Assembly: GCA_037039685.1 (NCBI GenBank)
Contig: JAWNGF010000014.1
Span: 124,001 to 188,000 of the forward strand
Direction: 5' to 3'
Length of the DNA: 64,000 nucleotides
DNA from: Ceratobasidium sp. AG-K
Lineage: Eukaryota > Basidiomycota > Agaricomycetes > Cantharellales > Ceratobasidiaceae
How positions within the stretch are numbered: the first letter of the stretch is position 1; every line of letters begins with the position of its first letter. The position numbers and the translations under genes are program-made. The notes beneath the pieces are model-generated. The model worked only from the letters and a program-made list of their open reading frames with translations. It was not told where the DNA came from and did no database searches. Positions 38,467-49,257 of the stretch are shown one piece after another.

Positions 38467-39977
38467 TGGTTCAGCTTCAACGGGGCTAAATATCCAGCCA
38501 ACGAGAAATCTAGTTTAGTGGTGTTCTAGTAGGATCGAGGAGGATTGGGGGAGCAGAGGTAACTCTATCATGCTGTACCTCTAGCCTCACCTGTGTCACG
38601 TTCAGGGCACACGTGCCCATGCAACGTTCCTGCAGAGGACACTTTGACATAATAATAGCCCTCGCGCCGTTCTGCTATGACGCCACTGTCTTCTCCTACA
38701 TCGAAACCTTGGCTCTGAGTCGTCTCGACTCACAACATGCATCAATGCGTAATGTGCTGAGAACTCGGAAAAGGGCCACGTGAACGCTTCACTAAGGATA
38801 CCAATGAATGATAAGACAGTAAGACATGACTTGAGGTCGCCCCATCCTCAACCGCTGGGTCCTCTCCACCTCCGGGATTTACATTCTGGGTACCTACATA
38901 CACTAGTGGCCACAAAGATTCATCTGCATATTGGAACCAGACGCCGGCAGCTATCACACTTCTGTGAATTTCAACTCTGGATACATGCACCCACACCTCC
39001 GTGTATGCGTCAATCGGAGGACTTGAGGTCCCAAACTGGGAGCTTTTGGTCCCAAAGTGTGTCTTGAATATTTTTATATGCCCAAGAACACTGGCTAGGG
39101 CCTTTTCACAGGCCGCTCAATACTGAACAGATAGCTTAATTCTGTATCTCCGTCACCAGTCCTCGCCACATACCCCAGCCCAAGTCAACCGGCAAGCGGA
39201 CTAACACCCTAACATATAGTAGTACTCATATGGCGCTACATTACAGTGCATATGAAAAACAGCTACCATTTCGTGCGATAGTGCACTGAGTGCTTTTAAG
39301 GGGCAAGATATCCGCGGACAAACACTTTCACATAAGCCCTTCATTTGTTTCCTTACCATGGTATCTGACCCGTCTGAAGTGCGTACCCCATGTGTAATTG
39401 GTCGATTTGTGGAGCCGATAATAGGGCGTTGGGTAGCTTGTACTCCCAATGCTGGGTATTGTTAAGTCCACGGAACGCGGCGTTTCTATTCACAGAGTAA
39501 CGCCATGACGGAGATGTCAAAACGCGTGAGTGATAAGTTAAGACAATCAGACACACCGACCTATATCCGCGTTTAGAGCTTGGCAAAATACGTACAAAGA
39601 TGAATGTACAGTTTCACCTCTAACCTATTGTTAACAATGTCAACCATCCTTTGTCTCATCACTGGCTATTCATTGGTAGCGGTGCTCTAATCCCAATATC
39701 TGTGTCATATTGCTAATGGGATTGAATAAACGCTCATTGTTGTAACAAGTCAATTATGTTCCCATAACTTAAACCTAATATATGCAATTCTATGTCAACT
39801 TGAGACTAAGATATCTCTTCAGAAGCTCATTCATGCGCAATTTGATTGATTTGATTATCACGACAAGTTGGAGCTGGCTGGGGTCAAGGTCGACCTGATT
39901 AGATAAGCCCTTGCTTAATTTGTCCTGACTCTCAGACAGCCACTACCCCCCCTCAACTTCGCTTGAGCTCATCATCC
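38467..39977. other. Intergenic region, no gene seen
   Basis: Between the divergent GGCT-like and BTB 6 genes. Only short unsupported frames. Confidence 0.45.
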
Positions 39978-40729
39978 ATGGATCACGACCCAGAGTACAC
40001 TGTTCATGTTCGAGATAAAGCATTTATCTTGACAAAATCACAGATTGAGTTTGATGCTCCAAATTATTTCACTGCATGCTTTCTAGGTGAATTCCATGAA
40101 GCCCAAACTCGACGTCTACGCTTATCTCGTAACCCGGACTTGTTTGAGATAGTTTCAGACTACCTATGTGGCTACAGGGTGTTCCCTCTCAGCGAGAAGT
40201 CTATCCCGCAACGAATGTCTTTGGAGACGACGCTAAGCAACCTGCGTGCCGACGCAGTGTTTTATCAACTCAACGGGCTAGTACGAGCCTGCGACGAGTT
40301 TATTTTACAACAAGACCTTCATTCAGGCAAAACCCACGTGGCACTGCTTTGTTTGGGGAATCATATCACTGGGGCAGAGGCAGGTGAGGTGCGCGATTGG
40401 CATCTACATCATACCGTCAAGCTTATCCCACAATCGTAATTACAAAAGCAACCATCTTCACAAGCGAGCTTGAGGACTACTCTACCGTATTTATCTCTGA
40501 CGATCAGCTCGCAAAACCTCCATTTGTGGGACTATTTCGAGTTGATAGTGGTGTAATTGGTTTTTCTGGCCTTCGAAACCTAGCCACTGTGGAATCAGTC
40601 CTTGCGCATAAACTTGGCAGCGACTATTATAGGAAATGGCACCTCATAGGCTGGAAACTATTGCCTCAAACATCGAACACCTATGAGGTGGTCATCCTAG
40701 CAGAACGGATTGCAGTTTCTCCTCAATAG
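39978..40729 (+). CDS. KCTD-like BTB protein 6
   Basis: Exon 1 39978-40383, intron 40384-40448, exon 2 40449-40729, 228 residues. Starts MDHDPEYT like its siblings. BTB motifs: TKSQIEFDAPNYF, FLGEFHEAQTRRL, NPDLFEIVSDYLCGY, LRADAVFYQLNGL. Exon 2 has DYSTVFISDDQLAKPPF, GFSGLRNLATVESVL and LIGWKL, ending in the VVILAER strand that closes most members. First of a pair with BTB 7, same strand, 500 bases apart. Cytosolic by sequence. Confidence 0.92.
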
Positions 40730-41232
40730 CCGAGATATCTGCTGTTGGCTATCGAAAAGAGAGCACATGCAATTTTCCTCCTAAGCCAAAGTGCTTTGGT
40801 TCTAATGTTGATCAACTTACTTGTCCCCAGTCTCAGAGCCAAAACTAATTTTTAAATGTGTTACAGCAGCCAAGGACCTCCATCATACTCACATCCATTC
40901 ACGCTCTTCATTTGAGCCTCGTTTCTCGGGCCGTTTATTCGTTCCTGCCCTAGTAGTATACACAACGTGTTTACGTAGTTTTGCCTGACCAGCGGCGTAT
41001 TTACTCGACAGTTCGGATTAAAGTTTGACATACAACAACTCGGCTTCTATGCCGCTTACTGTAAATTCTAAATCGAGTACTATGTATGTCACAAAACTCA
41101 AATCGCAAAACCCTGGTACGGTCAGCACGTGATTGCCACCCAAACACTCATTTACCTAAATGGCTGAGACTGGGCCACCATTTTCAAACACGCGCCACGT
41201 TTGGTTTTTCTCTACTTCTCCTTATCCACAGC
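40730..41232. other. Intergenic spacer between BTB 6 and 7
   Basis: Upstream sequence of BTB 7; no gene. An in-frame ATG at 41086 would add 49 residues but they resemble nothing in the siblings. Confidence 0.4.
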
Positions 41233-41980
41233 ATGGCCATGGACCGCGACCTTAAGTACACAGTCATTATCCAAGACAAAACCTTTACTTTGACAAAATC
41301 GCAACTTCAATTCGATAGTCCCAATTACTTCACCGCATGCTTTCTGGGGAACTTCCATGAATCTCAAACCCGCCGACTAGAACTCTCGCGTGACCCGGAT
41401 TTATTCCAAGTAGTCCTCCACTACCTGTGTGGCTACACGGTACTCCCGTTAAACGAGAAGCATCTCCCTTCCTTCATGACGCCCAACACAGCGCTGGTCA
41501 ACTTACGAGCGGATGCAGCATTTTACCAACTCGACGGGTTGGTGCAAGCCTGTAATGACCTTTTGTCCAGTCAGAACCCCCCTCCGAAGGAGAAGCATAT
41601 GGCACTTCTTGGTCGGGGATGCTGTAGATATGATGAAGAACTGGGTGAGTGTCTCGAATAATTGTATCACCCATCAACTCATGTTAATTCCAAAAGATCG
41701 AGCCTTTTTGGACGCCCTAGATGACTATACTACCGTCTTTGTTACACCGGACAAGCTATCCGAGGCGCCATTTACATGGGTAGTTGACCCAACATCAATC
41801 AAGAATTTTTTGGGCTTTCGGATTCTAGCAGCCGTCGAAGGGGTTTTAACGGCCAAGCTGGGCGCCAACTACCAGAAAGAGTGGCGATTGATAGGTTGGG
41901 GAATAAGCAGTCCAGCCGTCGAGGACCGCCCTTACGAGCTGGTGATACTTCTCGAAAGTAACTTGGCCATGGGCGATTGA
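41233..41980 (+). CDS. KCTD-like BTB protein 7
   Basis: Exon 1 41233-41644, intron 41645-41696 (GTGAGT...AAAAG), exon 2 41697-41980, 231 residues. Start is the first of two close ATGs (41233, 41239), aligned to siblings. Motifs: TKSQLQFDSPNYF, FLGNFHESQTRRL, DPDLFQVVLHYLCGY, LRADAAFYQLDGL; in exon 2 DYTTVFVTPDKLSEAPF, FLGFRILAAVEGVL and LIGWGI, ending in a VILLES strand. Closest in this window to BTB 6. Confidence 0.92.
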
Positions 41981-42289
41981 CGACTCTGGCCCTCAGCCCA
42001 AGCTACCCAGTAGCCATTACAATAGCACCATTACATATCTACGATTCATAGTTTACTCTTTCCCAGGAGAACCCCGTCCCACCGTGTTGTGGTGCTCTGA
42101 TATAGATCTATGGCATTTTAATCGTAACTTTATTACATTGGGGAAGTCATTGGGGCTCCATATATACATGTACAGATTGGGCACGTTCAAGGGCGTTCAA
42201 GGCGCAACTCGCGTCGGCCTGACACTCTGGTCATCTGCCCTTTTCGATAAATTTATGTACATCGTTGTGGATAGGGGATATCGTCGACG
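41981..42289. other. Short spacer, nothing seen
   Basis: Between convergent BTB 7 and the beta-trefoil gene. Confidence 0.4.
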
Positions 42290-42925
42290 TCAGGCAGGGG
42301 ACGCGAACAGAAGCAAGTAAGACAATGAATCTCCCCTCGTCATCGAGATAGCTGAAAAGACCATCCACTGGGAGACGCCTCGCCAGGGACTAATGCGGAC
42401 TGGGCGACGCGAAGTGTTATTGGTCACGTGCGACGCGTCAAGGCAAATAGCTCTCACCATTGGAGGATATACCCGCACCGGAGACTCATCTAGGTACAGC
42501 CTGACTCCGTACGAGTACACAAACAACCTGCTTGAGAGGTTCATATTGGTCTAACTGAGGAATGGCTCAACGCACCGATAAGCCCCGGTACCGTCGATGC
42601 TTTCCACATGAAATTCACTCGGCTTATCCTTGGCTATCAGTAACTTGGACGGGCTTGGAGCCCCATCAAAGCCCAGATACTTGTTGTATCGAGGATTTTT
42701 CAACGTGACTCTGTCATAGGTTGTAGTTTGAATTAGCCACTGGGATGAGTGGGTCGTTGTGTTAGCAAGACACCCGCGAAGACATTAATAATGTCTTACC
42801 TCCTGAGCTTCCCGCTCACTAGAGTATTTTATCTGAATGGGCGCGTAACTCTGTCCTCCGTTCATAACCAGGACCTGGCCACCTCGAGCAAGGGTGTACC
42901 GGCCATCAGGAATGGGAGACTTCAT
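42290..42925 (-). CDS. Small beta-trefoil (ricin-B/I66-like) protein
   Basis: Exons 42800-42925, 42576-42739, 42458-42527 and 42290-42367 give 145 residues, the usual size of fungal single-domain beta-trefoil proteins. It begins MKSPIPDGRYTL, the typical strand-1 opening, and has spaced trefoil-like signatures: EWLIQTTTYDRVTL, NKYLGFDG, and after the second intron VYSYGVRLYL. No signal peptide, as is usual for cytoplasmic fungal trefoil lectins and the I66 protease inhibitors. It could be a carbohydrate-binding or protease-inhibiting defence protein; the sequence does not decide. The last exon is the least certain: another frame there gives a longer acidic strand. An open frame continues upstream to 43174, so a longer N-terminus is possible. 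Confidence 0.68.
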
Positions 42926-44101
42926 TGGTCGAAGGGGATCGTAATACAATTTGTAGGGTGGTCGTAACTTGAGATGTCGCCTGAGCACCCGGCAGATTAT
43001 ATATGACCAAACGCACCTATGTTCATCGTTTGTTTTGATAGGACGGACATCACTAGATCGGAGAACCCCGATGTGAGGGACGCTAGAAGCCATCGAGCGA
43101 TTATCTGAACACGCCTCATCGCTGAAAGGCGGCCCCAGATCCGTTGCTTGTGCAATAGACCAGATTCCGGGCACGCGCCATTTCTATAAGAGGCATCCAG
43201 CACAGCTCTCAATCGATGTGATATGTGATACTAAAAGCTGCCTCAGCGCGTTTTGTGCCGGACAAATACCATAAAGTTTCTGTTCCTGAACATCAGGCGC
43301 TTCACGGCAGGAAATGGCACTAGTGCGTTATGAAGCAGATATTTTGATATTTGTCCAACCCGTTTGTATTCCTCCAAGTGCCTGACTATCGGCGTGGCAT
43401 AGCTTGGCATCTTTATGTATACCCGATGCCAGCTTCAACCCCTGCGGCGTTGGCGCAAACCAGCACAACACTGAAGGAAGGCATTCGTCGCTTCTATGTC
43501 ACGGCTTCTGAAGGCAAAGCCCTTACAGTACACTTCCGTGATATGTTCGCGATATGCGCGTCCTCTCGAGATCCTAATATAAACCCCCTGGGAACCAATT
43601 CAAAACTGTTGTCAATTCGGAGCCAATCAACGAGCATATCGCGGAAGTGTACTGTATTCTCATAGGCTTAAATCTTTTCATATTTACCGTTCATGGCGCA
43701 TATACCCTTGGATACGAGCACGCTTGGGAGTACATTATAGGCGGTGCGATACTATTCACTCGCTGTTGAGGGCTAGATACGAGCATATCGCTACTGTTTG
43801 ACCTCAAGGTGAAAATGTTGGGTTTATCATATAGACGGAACTTGTGAGCTAGTATGTGGCTCGTCAGACTTCCATCCCGCTCAATATACAAAGTAATCCA
43901 TGAAAACCGCAAGCCCACCATCATATAAGTTCCTAGGGCATATTTCCCAAGAACGCAATTATCACTCCCAGTCCAAGAACAGACCGCCATTTGCCAACCG
44001 GTACATTGATAGAACATACACCTATTATTACACTGAAACCACTAGTAACCTATACAATAAAACCAACGAACCAAGTGTCAATATCTCCAAATTACTCAAC
44101 C
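42926..44101. other. Intergenic region with one foldback element
   Basis: Contains the inverted repeat at 43522-43662. Otherwise no gene. Confidence 0.45.
43522..43662. repeat. Foldback element, about 25-base arms
   Basis: ACAGTACACTTCCGTGATAT at about 43526 recurs inverted at about 43638-43658 with one mismatch (G for T) across the core, and 85-90 bases between the arms. Consistent with a small MITE or hairpin element. Confidence 0.7.
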
Positions 44102-45694
44102 TCACATAGCAGGAGGTTCCTTCTTATCCTTGGGAAACCCATACGCGTCGAGTTCCACTCCCGCATCGTGCTGTGCCTTTTCGTCCGAGGGCTTATCACC
44201 GCCGAGACGGCCTCCTCCCCAAAACCTTTGCGAGGACCCGCACCCTCCGCCTCGCGCTTGCGCTCGCGACGAACTACACCCCCATCCACCACCCCATCCA
44301 GATGGACCTCCGCCAGATGCAAATGAACCCCGACCGCGTCCACAAACTCCACTTCGACCAAACGGTCCTCCACCACGGCCAAACGGCCCACCGGGAGCAA
44401 ACTGCCCAGGAATAAACGGCGCTCCAGGTCCGTTCTCCCACGGCGCACCATTTCCCCAGGGAAACTTGGTATCCCCCCAAGGCGCACCGTTTCCCCACGG
44501 CGGCCGAGCCACGTTCCCTCCCCTTGTCTGGTTGCCACCGAAAAAGCCAGACATGAAATCACGTATCCCGTCGAATCCGCCTCGTTCGTTCGAGTTGGCT
44601 GGAGGTTCTTCGTCTGAATAGGAGAGGTGCACGGATCCATTGTGCGATGAGACGTGCACGATTGGGCCATGCCAGGTCGAGAATGGATCTGCAAACGAGG
44701 GGACGGGGGGATCTGCGTTTGGGTCCGAGGATGTGGCGGTTGCGCCAAAGCCGGCGGATTGCCAGTCGCCTATGTACCCGCGGGTCGTGTCAGACGCGGA
44801 GAAGACCGTCATTCGGGACTGGATAGGGTGAGGTTAGTAAAAGTAATAAAACTAGAACTGAAGGCTCACCTTGATGGGGTCCGAGAACTTGAGGCTTCCG
44901 TTTTTGGTATGCGCAATCAGAGCACCCTCAAACGATTGTGGGATGGATACGCGAACAACGCCGTTTTGAGATGTGGCGTGTATTTGGATAGGTTGGAGCG
45001 CGTAATCGCGCTATAAAAACGTCAGTATCCTGATTGATAAATACAGGCAATCCTACTCACCACCTGAAGCGTAACCGATCCATTATGCCCCTCTGCCACA
45101 ATCAACGTTGGCCTCGCGGTTCCATCACTTGATACCACATGCACATCCGCGTTGATCGAGCCATTCTTGGATTGAAGCATCAAGTTGGGACGAACGTCGC
45201 GTGTCGTACTGGGCAAGGGCGCGTCCTCGCTCCGTCGCTTGCCCTTTTTCTCGAGCCTCTTTCGTTCCTTGCGGGCTTTCGCGTCCGTCTCGTTCCATGC
45301 ACCATCAAAGTCCTCTATTGGGGCAAGTAGTGTATCGGGAATGCTCATGGCGGTGTCAACGTGCCATACACCTTTGATGCTGTCGTTTGATCGGCGTTGG
45401 AGGAGATAGTTGCATGGAGGTGGGACGTCTGCCGGAGGAGTAGGTCCAGGATGGCCGGTTGAGCTCGGAGGAGGTGACTGCGGTGGAGTCGGGAGGGGTT
45501 TTTGGTCGCTCGTACTGGAGAATGCGGCGCTCGGTGTGTATGGTGGTGGGCTCTGTCGCAAAAAGAAATCGAGAATTTAGTATAAAGAAATTGTCAAGGA
45601 CGTGAATGGTACTCACTTGAGGCTCGGCTATTGACCCTTCGCTGGGGATAGTAGGAGCCTTGGAGTCGCCATTCTCAGACTCAGTAATGATCAT
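44102..45694 (-). CDS. DUF7330-type protein A, Gly/Trp-rich tail
   Basis: Exons 45617-45694, 45061-45552, 44870-45010 and 44102-44818 give 475 residues. A short acidic N-terminus is followed by a Pro-rich disordered segment, a basic KERKRLEKKGKRR stretch and a repetitive beta-rich domain in which near-identical strands recur: KNGSINADV, HNGSVTLQV, QNGVVRVSI, KNGSLKFSD, HNGSVHLSY. This NGS-strand pattern is the mark of DUF7330 proteins of agaricomycetes. GYIGDWQS closes the domain. The final 130 residues are a low-complexity tail rich in Gly, Pro and Trp with repeated PWGNGAPW-like units. A paralog lies at 53616-55329. No signal peptide; function unknown. Confidence 0.88.
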
Positions 45695-46095
45695 GTCTCG
45701 AGGGTAAGGAAGGTTGGTTGGTTGAGAAACACCCAAGATTCGGGCTGACGTTTATAGGCGTGATGTGCCGTGTGTGTGCGTGTTCCATCATCAAGGCATC
45801 GCGGCTGCGCACATACGCTGACTGCGCGGCACAGCTGATCGCCCGCTTTGGGCATGAGGAGTTGCGGCAAGTGCATGCACCGCAGGCCGAGCGGGGATAG
45901 GATTCCAAAGCTGTGCTTCGTCATATCTTCGCGCGGTGTTTGGTGGTCGTAGTCCGAGACAATCTCGGTCATGACTCAGCATGTGAAATAATTCATCGCG
46001 TGCTGCTTTGTAGCTAAATTTACAAGTCTGTGGCAATCGCCCGCTTGGCCCGCCACTCGACGCTGACCATCACCCCCTCGACTGCTCATTCCACA
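45695..46095. promoter_or_regulatory. Divergent spacer carrying duplicated BTB promoter
   Basis: The 45890-45995 segment (CCAAAGCTGTGCTTCGTCAT, CTCGGTCATGACTCAGCATG) recurs at 47130-47232 upstream of BTB 9. The two genes were copied together with at least 100 bases of upstream DNA, so shared control elements probably lie here. Confidence 0.6.
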
Positions 46096-46868
46096 ATGGA
46101 AACCGACTCCGAGTACAGGGTTATTCTTAGAGGCCAAGAGTTTACATTGACCAAATCTCAAATCGAGTTTGATTCCCCTAACTACTTCACCTCATGCTTC
46201 CTGGGCAACTTCCGCGAGGCAGAAACCCGCCAGCTCAAGATGTCTCGCGACCCGGATCTATTCAAGATTATTATGGACTATCTGTGCGGATATCAGGTGC
46301 TTCCTCTAAGCGAGCAAGTTATACCGCCTCGAATGTCCCCCGAACTGGCAGTATTGAATCTACGAGCCGATGCGTCGTTTTACCTACTTGAGGGGCTTGT
46401 CAAAGAGTGCGATAAATGTATCAACCCGAAAAGTAAACTTATCTCTCTTGGGACTCCCTACTTGGTGCTTGGATGCACCGGGCGTCGTGACTGGCAGCAG
46501 GATATAAGTGAGTGGGGCACGGTTGGCATGCTTCTTGGATATCCATCGACGTTGGTTTCAATTATTTCAACTTCCGCCCAGGTGCCTACATAGATTCACT
46601 TCTGCAGGGAAAGACGCATCCATGGAGAACGCGCGTAAGCCAGTCGCAAATTGACGAGGGTCCGTTGGCCGACTTAGAACGGGTAGTGACGTGCACTGAT
46701 TATGCGGCGTTGCGAACTGTGGCGGCTGTCGAACGCTTCATAAGGGCCCATTTTCCAGACTATGATTCGAGTGGAAGAAGCCTGGTAGGGTGGCATACGA
46801 AGGAACTGCATAGAGACCGGGACTACGCATGGTCCAACAACTGTGAATTCATGGTGGTGCTCAAGTAG
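46096..46868 (+). CDS. KCTD-like BTB protein 8
   Basis: Exon 1 46096-46507, intron 46508-46581, exon 2 46582-46868, 232 residues. Start METDSEYR chosen by alignment; the frame is open to 46030. Motifs: TKSQIEFDSPNYF, FLGNFREAETRQL, DPDLFKIIMDYLCGY, LRADASFYLLEGL; in exon 2 SQSQIDEGPLADLERV, YAALRTVAAVERF, LVGWHT and MVVLK at the end. Both exon lengths (412, 287) equal those of BTB 9, making the two a recent tandem pair. The carry base at the splice is A, giving Ser, as in BTB 9, whereas the other members have G. Confidence 0.92.
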
Positions 46869-47320
46869 CGTCAGATCTTGCCTCACATGCTGAATTTGAT
46901 AATATGTGCAATGTTTTCTCCTTTGTATCTTGTCAACTGATGAACTAAATCATCCTATGAGCTATATTCATCCGCTGTGCCGTTGTAATTGTCACGTTAC
47001 ATGTGCGTCTTCAAGAGTGGCACCTTGTCACTCAAGTACTTCAAGTTGAATGGCTCTCACTCCGCCATCAGAGCTCACCTGACATAGGAACGGCGTAAAG
47101 AGAACTAGTGAATACATGAGCGGGCAGAGCGGTGATCGGATGCCAAAGCTGTGCTTCGTCATAAACATATCCTCAAGTCGTGGTTGGCAGGAGCGTCCGG
47201 GATAACCTCGGTCATGACTCAGCATGTGAAGTTAGCCGATCACGTGTGGCCCTGGTGGCTACGAGCTGCCCTTGACCTGCCGTTCCACACGAACCACCAT
47301 CCATTAACTTGTATATCAAA
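46869..47320. promoter_or_regulatory. Spacer between BTB 8 and 9, duplicated promoter
   Basis: 47130-47232 repeats the upstream segment of BTB 8. No gene. Confidence 0.5.
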
Positions 47321-48083
47321 ATGGACAGAGACCCGCGATATACTGTCATAATGCGAGGCGAAGAGTTTACTTTGACACAATCCCAAATCGAAGTCGACTC
47401 TCCTAACTACTTCACTCAATGTTTCTTGGGTGACTTTCGCGAGGCGCGGACTCGCCAACTCCAGCTCTCTCGTAATCCGTACCTATTTAAGATTGTTGTA
47501 GAGCACTTATGCGGATACCAAGTACTTCCTCTTAGCTTCGACCGTTTACCGGCGGGTATGACTCCAGAATCGGCCTTGATCAACCTACGAGCCGACGCTT
47601 CATTTTACCTCCTTCAAGGGCTTGTCGAAGCCTGCGATGCGCTGATTCAACCCAGCCTCGATAGAATATCGTCCGATGCTCGCTGTTTGGTCCTTAGTTG
47701 CGATTTCACCGTTTCACAAAGTCCAAACTTCAGTGAGTCTCGTTGTGTAAATGGTCTTGAGCGGACATCCGGGCTGACTTTACTCTTCGTAAACAGGCAC
47801 GATGATTGACCAGGCATTGCACCAGTCCGCTAGACATTGGTACACATACATAGGGCAATCGCAGATTGATGGCGGCACTTTGGCGACCTTGGAGAGGGCG
47901 GAGTCGGTGACTGACTTTGCGGGAATACGTAGAAAGGGGGAGATCGAGCGGCTTGTGAGTGCAAAGCTTAGAGATTACGGCTTGGGGGACGACTTTAGGC
48001 TTGTGGGATGGCATATAAAGAATTTAAACCCAGACTTCTACAGTAGGATTACTCAGGAAATCATGGTTGTGCTACAGCGATAA
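47321..48083 (+). CDS. KCTD-like BTB protein 9
   Basis: Exon 1 47321-47732, intron 47733-47796, exon 2 47797-48083, 232 residues. Starts MDRDPRYT. Motifs: TQSQIEVDSPNYF, FLGDFREARTRQL, NPYLFKIVVEHLCGY (DPD has become NPY and YLCGY has become HLCGY), LRADASFYLLQGL; in exon 2 GQSQIDGGTLATLERA, FAGIRRKGEIERL and LVGWHI, ending MVVLQR. Tandem partner of BTB 8. Intact and without stops. Confidence 0.92.
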
Positions 48084-49069
48084 ACGTGTTGCGTTTCACC
48101 ACTCTTTTGAGATCTAGATTAAGCAAGATTTGCCTCCATTGTCTCCAAATTACTTCCTCTAAACGCCACTATTCGTGTCCCGGCAATTTGCATTGATCAC
48201 AATAAGGGTAGATACGCTAGTTTATCTTCTCGAGGAGTTGTCGAAGAGTACTTCATAACGACCAAGCTACATAATCGGCGTGACCATGGAGGATTCCGCG
48301 CATCTAGTCCACATTGGTGGAGCAGTTATAAACTGATCGCAGCCCATTGGGCTACTTAGAGCTGGGGGGATTCGGTTCTGACTCTCCGGCTTTCCATAAA
48401 CAGGTAGACCTTGCACGTTATGTACATGCGAGGATCAAAGGTGATGACTCGGACGCATGTAAGCTTCGTCACCAAAATCCTCCGACGCTAACGAGCGCCG
48501 GTTTGCTCATACGTGCTCGCTTGGGTAAGGGGCACTCAGGAGCACCCGAGTGGCTGTGCAATTGGTGCTCCTATACCCAAGCGAGCACGCGCAAGCAAAT
48601 CGGCGCTCACGAGCCCGAAAGAGAACCGACGGATTTGCTTGAGTTGCAGGGTGGCACTTCCGAGATACCTCGGCAGGTCATAATCATGAGTGGAAACTTT
48701 TGGCTGGAAGACTGAGCCGCTTATCCCAAGTGATTTTCATGGAAAGCCGTTGCGGATGTTCTGCGTAAGCAAAGTACACAGGACGGTACAGCGCGGATAA
48801 ACTAAACGTTCCCAGGCATGATTATGATAGCACACGCTATCACGATCTCGGCAGGCTCAGAGGGCCTCAATTGGTGGAAAATGTAGTAGAGGACTCTGTT
48901 GGGAAGAGTGGGCCTGGTAAATGGGGGAGATGATAAGGGTTCTATCGTAGTTGAAGTGAGGTGGTGGTTGGACTTTCCGGCAACGTAATTGTGGGGTCAT
49001 CCATTTGGGGAGATGAGACCCGCTTGACCTCTCCTAACATGCTTGTGCCCGACGACAGGAACAGACTCC
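48084..49069. other. Intergenic region with foldback element
   Basis: Holds the inverted repeat at 48491-48612. A plus-strand frame (48347-48715) runs across that repeat and is therefore probably not a gene. Confidence 0.45.
48491..48612. repeat. Foldback element, about 46-base arms
   Basis: The left arm (48491-48544, with GTGCTCGCTTGGGTA and GGAGCAC) pairs with the right arm (48565-48611, with TACCCAAGCGAGCAC and GTGCTCC). The loop is about 20 bases. Strong hairpin potential; no coding capacity. Confidence 0.75.
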
Positions 49070-49200
49070 GAATATAAAGTTATACTTAGGGGTAAGGGGT
49101 TTGCCTTGACGAAACCTCAAATCGAGTTTGATTCGCCTTAATATTTCACATAATATCTCTTAGGCAAACTTTCACGAGGCAAACACTCGCCAGCTTACAG
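49070..49200 (+). pseudogene. BTB gene relic 10
   Basis: TDSEYKVILRG, a KPQIEFDSP block, then in-frame stops at the NYF and SCF positions and a shifted GKLSRGK equivalent of GNFREAE. Closest to BTB 8. Only the first 45 codons or so remain. It lies in tandem about 1 kb after BTB 9, so the plus-strand array once had a third member. Confidence 0.8.
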
Positions 49201-49257
49201 TAATCTACGAACAAGGGACCAGTTGTGTCATCCAATTGCGATGTAACATACATTCGT

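Noticed and set aside
48347..48715. A 122-codon open frame
   Set aside because: It runs straight through a foldback repeat and has no domain.
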